Shown here: positions 35,240-43,900 of the stretch, in pieces | Layout: each line of letters begins with the position of its first letter | Numbering within the stretch: the stretch's first letter is position 1 | Assembly (NCBI RefSeq): GCF_017315725.1 | Contig: NZ_JAFLRG010000001.1 | Span: forward strand, 3,844,001-3,908,000 | DNA: 64,000 nucleotides | Source: Trinickia acidisoli | GTDB lineage: Bacteria; Pseudomonadota; Gammaproteobacteria; Burkholderiales; Burkholderiaceae | Direction: 5' to 3' | The notes under the pieces: generated by a model | What the model saw: only the letters and a program-made list of their open reading frames with translations | Told to the model about the DNA's origin: nothing | The model's database searches: none | Translations under genes and position numbers: made by a program

Positions 35240-37072
35240 TCACAGGAGCGGCTCCGCTCCCTTTAGCGGCTCGCCGCGCCACAAAAGAGCCCCGCCCGTT
35301 GACTTAACCATGAGCTGCACGAAGCTGTTGGACGAGGCGTATGGCGCAAAGTAGCGCTCCATCACGCCAGCGAACACAGCAACGCTGTTCGCGGAGAACA
35401 ATTGCTCGTCGATCACCAATGTGATTTCGATTCCGCGCACCATGGCCGGCTGGGGTCGCCTCATCATGAGCGTCATGACCGACTTGTGGCTCAGTGCGGT
35501 GATGCCGTCGATGTGCCGCGCTTGTGCTGGCGAGAGCACGGCAAACTGCTGGAAGATCTGCTTCAAGGCAGGCAGGCCGTCCTGGGTCAACCGGAAGGCA
35601 TGCGTTGTCTGCTGGCCGATGAGCTTCCACAGTGCCCCGTTTGTACGAGGAAGTCGCGTGACTGCGGTCGGGACGCTTAACAGCGCAATCTTGCCCTCAC
35701 CCGGCGTCTTGCCCTCCACCCGCATATCGCCTCCAGAGGCGCCGATGCTTAACGAGCGAGGCAGATCGCCGTTCGAGCAAGTCACATCGGCCCACAGCGG
35801 GCCGATGTCGCCGCTGGCTTGCGTTGCGCCGTCGATACCCGCGAAGGAGAGCGCAGCCGGTCGAACGGTATCCGGCGATGCAGGGCGAGCTCGCTGCAAC
35901 AACGTCCAACTTGGGCGCGCTTTACTTGCGAGCGCGGTCATGAGTGCGGACGATGAGCTCAGAGCGACGCCCTGCGGCGTGCGAACCTGATCCACCGACC
36001 AGATCTCAGTGAGTGAATCGTCCCGCCCCTGCGCCTGTATCGGCCACGCGCGGGTTCCCGCATCATATTTAAATGCCACGTCCGCCTTTGCAAACAAGTT
36101 GACGACCGGCGTGCAAAATAGCTTTAAATGGTCCGCATGCACGTGCGCCAGCTGTTGCGCCACCCACGAACTCGGCGGCACACGCTCCACCGCCAGATGG
36201 AGGGTGAGTTGGCTGCCGGGGGCAGCCAAGCGCAGCCCGGCGAAATCGATGTCGATGAAATGAAAACGCTGCGCGAACGCGAAATACTCACCGAGCAGCC
36301 CGAATGGCTGACCGGGCTCCTTCGCATCCGTGAAAAGCCAATCCTGCGGTCCGAAACCCACCCTCTTGACCGGATGGTCCGCAAGACGCGTCCAGCGCCC
36401 CGTACTGTCTTCCACATAGGCGGTGGTGGTACGCAACTGCAAGGTATCGATGAGTGCAGCGACCGTTTGGGGCTGGCCGGCCACGTGGATACGCAGGGTG
36501 TCTGGTGTCGCCACATCGAGGTTGCAGCCGGACTTGACCGAAGCAAAGGTCACGGACAGCATCCCGCTCATCTCCGGCGGCAGCTTCACGCTGGGTGGGG
36601 CTGCCGGGGTAAGAGCGTAATGCGCACGCGCGATCCGCAACGGCGCGAGCACGACATCGTACGCGGTGCGGAAGCTGCACTTTCCGCGCTTGGTCAATAG
36701 CTGCGTGCCACGCGCAATGTGCACGGATTCCGCCAAACCGTCGAACATGCCTGCAATGTCGAACTGTGCGACCGAACACGATGGGAAGGGGCGAAGGTAC
36801 TGCGGATACGTCCGGCAGATCAGCGCCTCGGACAACTCGGGATAGTCGTCGTCGATCTTCGCGCTGTGGCGGGCGTTAAGCAGCGCTGTCGACTGCGCGA
36901 GACGTTCGACGCCCGGATCGTCGGAGCGCCCATCGCTGTTGATCGATAGGCGCGCGGCCGCTTCGGGGTTCCGCTGCGCGAAGGCTCGCATGTCGCGGCG
37001 CATGATCTCAAGTTCCTTTTCGTAATAGTGCCGCAGCAGATCGTCGTCGAAATCATCGTCGGTTGTACTCAT
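35240..37072 (-). CDS. tssF: T6SS baseplate protein TssF (second copy)
   Basis: A 610-residue baseplate wedge protein. The N-terminal signature LRHYYEKELEIMRRDMRAFA is followed by DDPGVERLAQSTALLNAR, the domain border YPQYLRPFPSCSVAQF and the conserved core LKLFCTPVVNLF near residue 315. It is clearly TssF, not TssG. The ATG at 37072 has GGGGG upstream. It lies 17 bases after the first tssF. The two copies share the TssF pattern but differ throughout, so this is not a recent duplication. In standard loci the gene after tssF is tssG; here a second tssF takes that place. Confidence 0.93.
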   Translation of the reverse strand: MSTTDDDFDDDLLRHYYEKELEIMRRDMRAFAQRNPEAAARLSINSDGRSDDPGVERLAQSTALLNARHSAKIDDDYPELSEALICRTYPQYLRPFPSCSVAQFDIAGMFDGLAESVHIARGTQLLTKRGKCSFRTAYDVVLAPLRIARAHYALTPAAPPSVKLPPEMSGMLSVTFASVKSGCNLDVATPDTLRIHVAGQPQTVAALIDTLQLRTTTAYVEDSTGRWTRLADHPVKRVGFGPQDWLFTDAKEPGQPFGLLGEYFAFAQRFHFIDIDFAGLRLAAPGSQLTLHLAVERVPPSSWVAQQLAHVHADHLKLFCTPVVNLFAKADVAFKYDAGTRAWPIQAQGRDDSLTEIWSVDQVRTPQGVALSSSSALMTALASKARPSWTLLQRARPASPDTVRPAALSFAGIDGATQASGDIGPLWADVTCSNGDLPRSLSIGASGGDMRVEGKTPGEGKIALLSVPTAVTRLPRTNGALWKLIGQQTTHAFRLTQDGLPALKQIFQQFAVLSPAQARHIDGITALSHKSVMTLMMRRPQPAMVRGIEITLVIDEQLFSANSVAVFAGVMERYFAPYASSNSFVQLMVKSTGGALLWRGEPLKGAEPLL

Positions 37073-37089
37073 CGGCAAAGTCCCCCTGA

Positions 37090-38919
37090 TTACGCAAAAA
37101 CGAAATCGCTACTGCGCGGCTTGCATCGCACGATCTCTTCGCCCGAATGCTTCGAGACGACGATTAACTGAACGAAGCTGTTCAACGCGACGTAGTTACC
37201 AAGAAATGCGTTGATCGCCCCCACGAACGTCGCGATGCTGGCTCCGATGAAATGGCGCTCATCGATGGTAAGACGCATTTCGACGCCCCGTACGGGCGTC
37301 GCGTACGGTTTGCCGGGCAACTCCAGCACCGCACTGCGCGACTCGACGTCGACGATCCCGTCGATGTGGCGGGATGACACTGCCGAGCGGCGCACGTCGT
37401 ATAACACCAACACGGCCTTGAGCGCGGCATCCGTCAGCGCGAGGTGATCGAGCGCCATGTGTGAGGCGAGCCGCAGATGCAGTTCGTCCTCGCTCTCGAA
37501 GCGCAGCGTTTGCGTTGGCCGGCGCAGCATCGCGATACTAGGTGCGGGGCCACTTTCAACGCCGTCCGGCATGAAGAGATCGCCTCCTTCAAGGCCAACG
37601 GCAAGTCGTGCCAGAAGATCGCGATTCGTGCATGTCAGCTTGAAACTCAACGTATCGGTCTGCGCGGCCATCGGGTCGAAATTGGCGTCCACGACCGAAA
37701 TCTCCGTTTCGTAGCCAGGACTCATGGACGCCACCGCCTCGTCTCGACGGGCAAACCAGCAATGCCCGGCCCGGTGCTCGTCGCCGTAGCGCTGCGTGTA
37801 AAACGGCCGTAACTCGATGATCTGATCTTGCTCTTGCGTTTGACGTACGAGCACCACTGAATCAATCGAGTAAACGTCGTAGGCCGACGCGTGGCCCGCA
37901 TCCGCCACGACCGGATAGGCAACCTCTTCGTGCGTCACGCGAATCGGTTCGCCACGCTGGCGGAACAGGTTGACGACGGGCGTCGAGAAGAGCCTGAAAT
38001 GGGTAGTTGACAACGACTCCAGCAGTCGCCCCGTGTGCGGGTTGCCGTGGCCCTTCTTCAACACCACATGGAGTGTGACGCGTCGGCAAGAGCCCGCCGT
38101 ATCGAGCATCGCTGCGAGATCGATGTCGGCGAAATCGAATTTTTCTTGGAATCCGAAATATTCCGCCAGCGGCTGGTAGGCCGGGGGCGACTTCAAAGGA
38201 TAGTCGAGCAGCGTATCGTTGTCGCCAAAACCGGCCTGCGCGACCGGCGCCGTCCGCAGTCGTCTCCAGCGGCCATCGCCATCGGCCTCCACATAGCCCG
38301 CCAACGCATGAATGAACAGGCCGTCGGCCAGTGCGGCAATAAACGAAGACTCACCGTTCAAATGCAAGCGAATGGTGCGCAGATCGAGCGCGCGCAAATT
38401 CAATTGCGGCGCAGTCGACTCGAACACAATGGATACGATCCCGGCAGCGTTTGCGGGCAGAACGACAGGGGCGGCCGCTGCCGGCAGGTAGCGTGCCTCG
38501 CTGATCGTAAGGGGCGCGAGCGTGACGTCGTAAGCGGTTTTGAAGCGGCATTGAACTCCGTTGATCGATCGGCTGACCAGCTCCGTGCCTCGCGCAAACA
38601 CATAGGAACGCTTCTCCCCGGCCGCTGGATCAACGAAAAACTGCGCGATCGAGCGCGCCGGGAACGGCCGCGGATAATGCGGATGCATCACGTCCAAGAG
38701 CGCTTCGACGCACTGCGGGTAACCATCCTTGAGCTTCTTGCCGATGCGCGCATCGAGCATCGCGATCGCCTGGACCAATTGCTCGACGTACGGATCGTCG
38801 CTATGCTCATCCGCCGGCAAAAGATGCCCCGCAATCTTGGGATAGCGCTGCGCGAAGTCCCCGGAATAATGTCGCAAGTGCGATAGCTCGCGCTCGTAGT
38901 ACGGCAGCAATTCTTCCAT
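37090..38919 (-). CDS. tssF: T6SS baseplate protein TssF (first copy)
   Basis: A 609-residue TssF with the full family pattern: LLPYYERELSHLRHYSGDFA, HSDDPYVEQLVQAIAMLDAR, YPRPFPARSIAQFFV, and FRLFSTPVVNLF near residue 310. It would form the wedge with TssG, TssE and TssK around the VgrG hub. It lies 75 bases after tssE, the normal tssE-tssF order. ATG 38919 is the family start. No frameshift is seen. Confidence 0.95.
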   Translation of the reverse strand: MEELLPYYERELSHLRHYSGDFAQRYPKIAGHLLPADEHSDDPYVEQLVQAIAMLDARIGKKLKDGYPQCVEALLDVMHPHYPRPFPARSIAQFFVDPAAGEKRSYVFARGTELVSRSINGVQCRFKTAYDVTLAPLTISEARYLPAAAAPVVLPANAAGIVSIVFESTAPQLNLRALDLRTIRLHLNGESSFIAALADGLFIHALAGYVEADGDGRWRRLRTAPVAQAGFGDNDTLLDYPLKSPPAYQPLAEYFGFQEKFDFADIDLAAMLDTAGSCRRVTLHVVLKKGHGNPHTGRLLESLSTTHFRLFSTPVVNLFRQRGEPIRVTHEEVAYPVVADAGHASAYDVYSIDSVVLVRQTQEQDQIIELRPFYTQRYGDEHRAGHCWFARRDEAVASMSPGYETEISVVDANFDPMAAQTDTLSFKLTCTNRDLLARLAVGLEGGDLFMPDGVESGPAPSIAMLRRPTQTLRFESEDELHLRLASHMALDHLALTDAALKAVLVLYDVRRSAVSSRHIDGIVDVESRSAVLELPGKPYATPVRGVEMRLTIDERHFIGASIATFVGAINAFLGNYVALNSFVQLIVVSKHSGEEIVRCKPRSSDFVFA

Positions 38920-38994
38920 CTAGGTCTCAGGATTCATTTGTTACTCGGCCCGAGCGCCGCTCTCGTGTTCGTGGCCTTTTGTTAGAGCCTTTTG

Positions 38995-39477
38995 TTAGGA
39001 CCTTTTGGGGCGCGCGCGGGTGACCGAATATTGCAGCGTGGACGGTTGCAGCATGGCGTCGAAGTTGACCGGCTCCGCAGCCGGATGCACAACGAGCATC
39101 GCCTTGATGGCGAAGCACAGCACGTTCGTCGACTGCGCGTTCACCTCGAGCTTCACGTCGACCTGCTTGAGCCTGCGTTCGTGGCGCTCGATCGCGCGTT
39201 GAATCGAAGTGCAGATGGTCGTACGGTCGTCATGGCTTGCAAGGCTGAGCCCCGCGAAATCATTCAGCCCGTAAGTCAGCACCGACCGCTGGCATTCGTC
39301 GAACCCAACGAGGCGATCGTCGGTAAAGGTGATTCGGGCGTTCAGGAGCGACTCGATGTGGCGCGCGACCGTGCCTTTGAGTTCATCCAGCGACAATTGC
39401 CGCACGACGGCCGGCGCCGCCTGATTCGGGCCGTCGCCGAATAATTTATCGAGCAGACTGGGTTCGAAACGGCTCAT
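38995..39477 (-). CDS. tssE: T6SS baseplate protein TssE (gp25-like)
   Basis: A 160-residue baseplate protein homologous to T4 gp25 that starts sheath assembly. The gp25 core is visible in residues 30-140 (LLNARITFTDDRLVGFDECQ, then SVLTYGLNDFAGL and IERHERRLKQVDVKLE). The N-terminus FEPSLLDKLFGD is typical of TssE. It heads the tssE-tssF-tssF run. The ATG at 39477 has only a weak ribosome site. The core genes that usually precede tssE (tssB, tssC, hcp) are absent upstream. Confidence 0.92.
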   Translation of the reverse strand: MSRFEPSLLDKLFGDGPNQAAPAVVRQLSLDELKGTVARHIESLLNARITFTDDRLVGFDECQRSVLTYGLNDFAGLSLASHDDRTTICTSIQRAIERHERRLKQVDVKLEVNAQSTNVLCFAIKAMLVVHPAAEPVNFDAMLQPSTLQYSVTRARPKRS

Positions 39478-39657
39478 CTATTTTTTTTGAAAGAATCGGT
39501 AGGTGATGCACCCTCTCAAGTGCGAGCCGTATGATACAGGACTACATCTCATCCCGAAATGCTCGTCACTCGCAACGAGTCCCAGGCGAAGCCGCCCAGG
39601 ACTGCCCGCCTATAATGGCCATACAGCCACGGCGCGCGATGGCGCCCAGCATTGACC

Positions 39658-40148
39658 ATGTCGTCGGATTTCCTAAGAAATGAATTACCACGTCGCCTCG
39701 GCTTGCCATACAAGGTCGCCCTGCTCAAAATCGTGCGTCGTCCCGAGACGCGTCAGTTCTGCGCCAATTCTCTCTACCTGTCGGCGCAGCGAAACCTCAC
39801 CGACCGCAAGGTGACCGACTCGGCCGCCGACACGTTCTTGCGACGCGTACTGACTTATCCAGCCACACATCTCAGCGATCGCGCGACGCTTGCCGTAAAC
39901 GAGCGCGCCATCAAAGCGGCGGCCGACTCGGATGGTTCAACGACGCTTGGCAAGACATTAGAGCAGGCACGAGCCGCTCAGAATGGTTCGCGCTTTATCG
40001 TAACGACGGAGCGATCGACGACTGGACGTTCATCGAGGGCGTGCGCCGCGGCAACTTCCGGCTACATCCTTCAGGGCGGTGGGGCCTGAGCCAAGGATGC
40101 ATCACACTGCCCAATGCCAGACAATTCGTAAGCTGCGTCAATTTTTGA
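39658..40148 (+). pseudogene. Frameshifted DUF2778 (Tlde1-type L,D-transpeptidase effector) gene
   Basis: The last 73 codons (frame of 39930-40148) read GGRLGWFNDAWQD, SEWFALYRNDGAIDDWTFI, EGVRRGNFRLHP and GLSQGCITLPN, the hallmark of DUF2778/Tlde1 proteins, with the His and the SxGC catalytic cysteine of L,D-transpeptidases. No in-frame start belongs to this piece. A different frame is open from ATG 39658 to 40089, so at least one frameshift near 39900-39930 separates the N-terminal part, which I cannot match, from the domain. TATAAT at 39611-39616 may be the old -10. Tlde1 proteins are T6SS effectors that modify peptidoglycan; its place beside tssE fits. Confidence 0.65.
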
Positions 40149-40266
40149 TGTCACAGCCGAAAGCAGTATTCCCGGTACGGCAGTCGATTATTACGGCACT
40201 ATCACGGTTCGTTAAGGCTTCGCGACCGCGATCGAATTGCTAAACCACCGCTCCAGAGGGACGTTC

Positions 40267-40479
40267 ATGCGCAGAATATTTCCCAGGCTCCTGCACGCTC
40301 CTTGCGTTGCCCTACTTACAGCATTCGACATAGCGCCGTTTCTTTTGTTCGCGCCGAATTCCCCCAACAGATCGTTCGACAGTCTTCGTGCTTGTCGTGA
40401 TCTTCATAGCCGCTATCTACGGCGCGAGGTTAGCCGCCAAATTCACGCCACCAAAGCGACGAGTCTTACTACTAAGTAA
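40267..40479 (+). pseudogene. Probable frameshifted small membrane protein (immunity remnant)
   Basis: From ATG 40267 (GAGGG upstream) the frame begins MRRIFPRLLHAPCVALLTAF with a hydrophobic segment, then loses character. The +1/-1 related frame from about 40385 reads FVLVVIFIAAIYGARLAAKF, a second good membrane helix, and ends with a basic tail. Joining the two gives a two-helix protein of about 70 residues. It lies right after the Tlde1-type pseudogene in the same direction, where the immunity gene would be. Both seem to have decayed together; this is inference. Confidence 0.4.
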
Positions 40480-40778
40480 TCGAAAGAATTCACACTGCTC
40501 GACTACCCCATGCCGTCACGCTCTCGAGCGCTTCGCATTCCGAGGGCAATTCCACGCGCAAACGATTTCGCGGGCCGGTACATCGTCGCGACATGCGTGA
40601 TCGCGCGCAAACGCAACGCACCCGCTGGTTCAAGCCCCCAAAAAGCATCTAAAGATTTCCGTCATCGCGCCGTTGTACGACTAAGCGAGATGCAGGCCGC
40701 AAGCTAGCGCACGAACAACGTTGTCGGGCCATATCGCTACCTTTCGCCATTTCCCCCGCCATCAAACGGTCACTCCGT

Positions 40779-40817
40779 CCGGTAAAAATTTACCGGCTGG
40801 TCTTCGTTCGATATATC
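40779..40817 (+). promoter_or_regulatory. Promoter with LuxR-box-like palindrome upstream of the NRPS-PKS gene
   Basis: The 18-bp dyad CCGGTAAAAATTTACCGG occupies 40779-40796. Its right arm overlaps a -35-like TTTACC (40789-40794), which is 17 bases from a -10-like TATATC (40812-40817). Overlap of a dyad with the -35 box is the layout of LuxR-type activated promoters. The start of translation lies about 100 bases downstream. The rest of 40480-40924 holds no gene. Confidence 0.55.
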
Positions 40818-40924
40818 GCTGATCCGGATCCCAGCGCGCTTACCCGGCGGACTCTCATTTGACAGCGCGTGCGCGCTCTGAAGAGCCCCGGGCCAAAAAA
40901 CGTCTTTAGAAGGTTAGAACAAGC

Positions 40925-43900
40925 TTGACCACCAGTACGCAACAGCAGCACCACCGCATGACTTCCCGTGATGACGCCAGCATGTCTTCGCTCTCCTACG
41001 CGACGGCGGAACTCTCGCGCGGGCAACGCGCCATGTGGTTTTTGTGGAATCTGAACCCAGAGGGTGCGGAATACGGCCTGCCGATGGCCTGGACGATCGG
41101 CAGCGCGCTCGACATCGATGCCTTTCGCGGCGCCTTGCAGGATTTGGTCGATCGGCATCCTGTACTGCGCACAACGTATGCGGCGCCGCAAGGCGAGCCT
41201 CTACAACTGATTCATTCCCACGGACAGCCGGACTTCCAGCACGAAGATGCATCGCAGTGGAACGCCATCGAGTTGCATGCACGCCTGTCAAAAGAGGCCG
41301 ATACCGGTTTCGATCTGAAAAATGGACCTGTTTTTCGCGCGCGACTGTTCTCGAGCCGCCCCGATGAGCATGTCCTGTTTTTGAACAGTCATCACATTGC
41401 CGCCGACACGTGGTCGCTGATCGTGATGATGGAAGAACTGGGGTTTCTGTATCGAGCACGCTTGGCGGGGAAAACGGAAACAACGGGAGAAACGGCCGAC
41501 TTGCCGCCCGCCGGCCTGTCTTACGTCGACTACGTGGAATGGCAGCGGAGCATGCTCGCCTCTTCAGTGGGCGATCAGCATTGGGCGTACTGGAAGAAGG
41601 AACTGAATCGGCTCCCCGTGCTCGACCTGCCGACGGATCGGCCGCGCCCTCGCGTGCAAACTCACGTCGGCGCCGGTCATTCGTTCGAGTTCGACCAGGC
41701 CCTCACGCAGCAGATCCGGGCACTCGCGCGGCAAGAGGACGTGACGTTCTACACGGTATTGCTCGCGGCGTTTTATGTGCTGCTGTACCGGACTACCGGG
41801 CAAGACGACATCGTCGTGGGCTCGCCCCGTTTCGGACGGCCGCCGCACGGCTATGCGCGCACGGTCGGCTACTTCGCGAGCCCCTGTGCGCTGCGCGCAC
41901 AACTCAATGGCGAGCGCTCGTTCGCCGATTTTTTGCAGCACGTCCGGGCCGTACTCGTCGGTGCGAAGGAGCATCAAGACTATCCGTTTCCATTGCTGGT
42001 GGAACAACTGGGCGTAGCGCGCGATACGAGCCGCAGCCCCGTTTTCCAGGTGTCCTTCACGTACCAGAAGGCTCATCTCGCGCATATGCGCGGGGTAGCG
42101 GCCGCGCGCATGGGTCTGGGCGGCGCCAAACTGGATCTCGCCGGCCTGCCGCTGGAGTCGTATCCGTTGGAGCAGCATGGCGTCAAATTCGATCTCGACT
42201 TCGTGGTCGAAGAGGTCGGTGGCCACCTGCGCGCAGTGTGCTGGTACAACACCGATCTTTGGGACGCGCAAAGCATCGCCTATCTGATCGGCCATTACCA
42301 GGCAGTGATCGCGAGCGCAATCCAAACACCGCAACAGGCGCTTCGTCATCTGTCGATGCTGACCGGGCGTGAGCGCAGTGACTACGCGACGTGGAACGCG
42401 ACCGAAGCCCGCTTCCCGCAGACTCCCGTGCACCGGCTCGTCGAGGAGCGGGCGGAACGCAAACCGCAAGCCGTCGCGCTGTACCACGAAGCGCAGACGA
42501 TGTCCTACGCCGAGCTCAATGCGCGCGCCAACCAGCTTGCGCATCATTTGCACCGTCTCGGATTGAGGCCGGGCCAGTTGGTCGGCGTGAGCATGGAGCG
42601 CAGTCCGGAACTGGTGATCGGCATCCTCGCCGTGCTGAAGGCTGGTGGCGCGTATTTGCCGCTCGATCCCAGCTACCCCGAAGAGCGTCTTGCATATATG
42701 CAGGACGATGCGGGCTTGACGTTGCTGCTGAAGCGCCGGGGTGCCGCCGCCCAAGTTTCGTCCGCGAAGATCCAGCAGTTGTGCGTCGATACGGATGCCG
42801 CTGCAATCGCCGATGAGTCCGCTCACAACCTGGATCTGTCGTCGAAGCCGACCGATCTCGCGTATGTCATCTACACCTCCGGCTCTACCGGACGTCCAAA
42901 GGGTGTGATGCTGGAGCACTACGGCTTGTCGAACATGGTGCATGCGCAGATCGCTGCTTTCGACATTGGGCCGGACAGCCGGGTCTTGCAGTTTGCGTCG
43001 GTCAGTTTCGATGCGTCCGTCTCGGAGATCTTCACGGCGCTGTGCGCCGGCGCTGCGCTCTGCCTCGCGTCGAAAGCGGACATCATGCCCGGCTCGGCAT
43101 TGGTGAACACCATTGCGCGTCACGCCGTCACGGTAGTCACGCTGCCGCCTTCGGTCCTCGCGTTGTTGCAACCCGAAGACGTGCCGACACTGCGCACCGT
43201 CGCCGCCGCGGGCGAAGCGTGCAGTCTGGAGATCGTCAAGCGGTGGGCGCATGGGCGACGCTTCCTCAACGCCTACGGACCGACCGAAGCAACGGTGTGC
43301 GCGACCATTGCACATCTGCAGCCGGAGACTCAACGCGTCGCGCTCGGACGCCCCATCGCGAACACTCGGATCTATTTACTCGATGCGCAATTGCAACCCG
43401 TGCCTGTCGGCATTGCAGGCGAGATTCACATCGCCGGGATGGGTCTTGCACGCGGCTACTTGAATCGCGAGGACCTCACGGCGGAACGCTTCATCGCCAA
43501 CCCGTTCGAGGAATCCGGCGCGCGTATGTACAAGACGGGCGACCTTGCCCGTTATCTACCCGACGGCAGCCTGGAGTATCTCGGGCGCCTCGATCATCAG
43601 GTGAAGATCCGCGGCTTCCGCATCGAGCTGGGAGAAGTCGAGTCGGTCATTGCGAGCTATGCCGGCGTGCGTGAGGCACTCGTGATCGCGCGTGGAACGG
43701 CAGGTAGCGCGCCGTCGCTGCTTGCTTACGTGATTGCCGATAACGCGGGGGGTATCTCCGCCGCGGGCATTCGCGCCCATGCACAAAGCAAATTGCCGGA
43801 ATTCATGCTGCCGTCGGCAATCGTTCCGCTCGACGCATGGCCACTGACGCCGAACGGCAAGATCGATCGCGCGGCGTTGCCCGATCCGACCGAGCGCGTG

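Noticed and set aside
35240..37072. TssG instead of a second TssF
   Set aside because: The N-terminal YYEKELEIMRRDM and the FCTPVVNLF core are TssF features; TssG motifs are absent.
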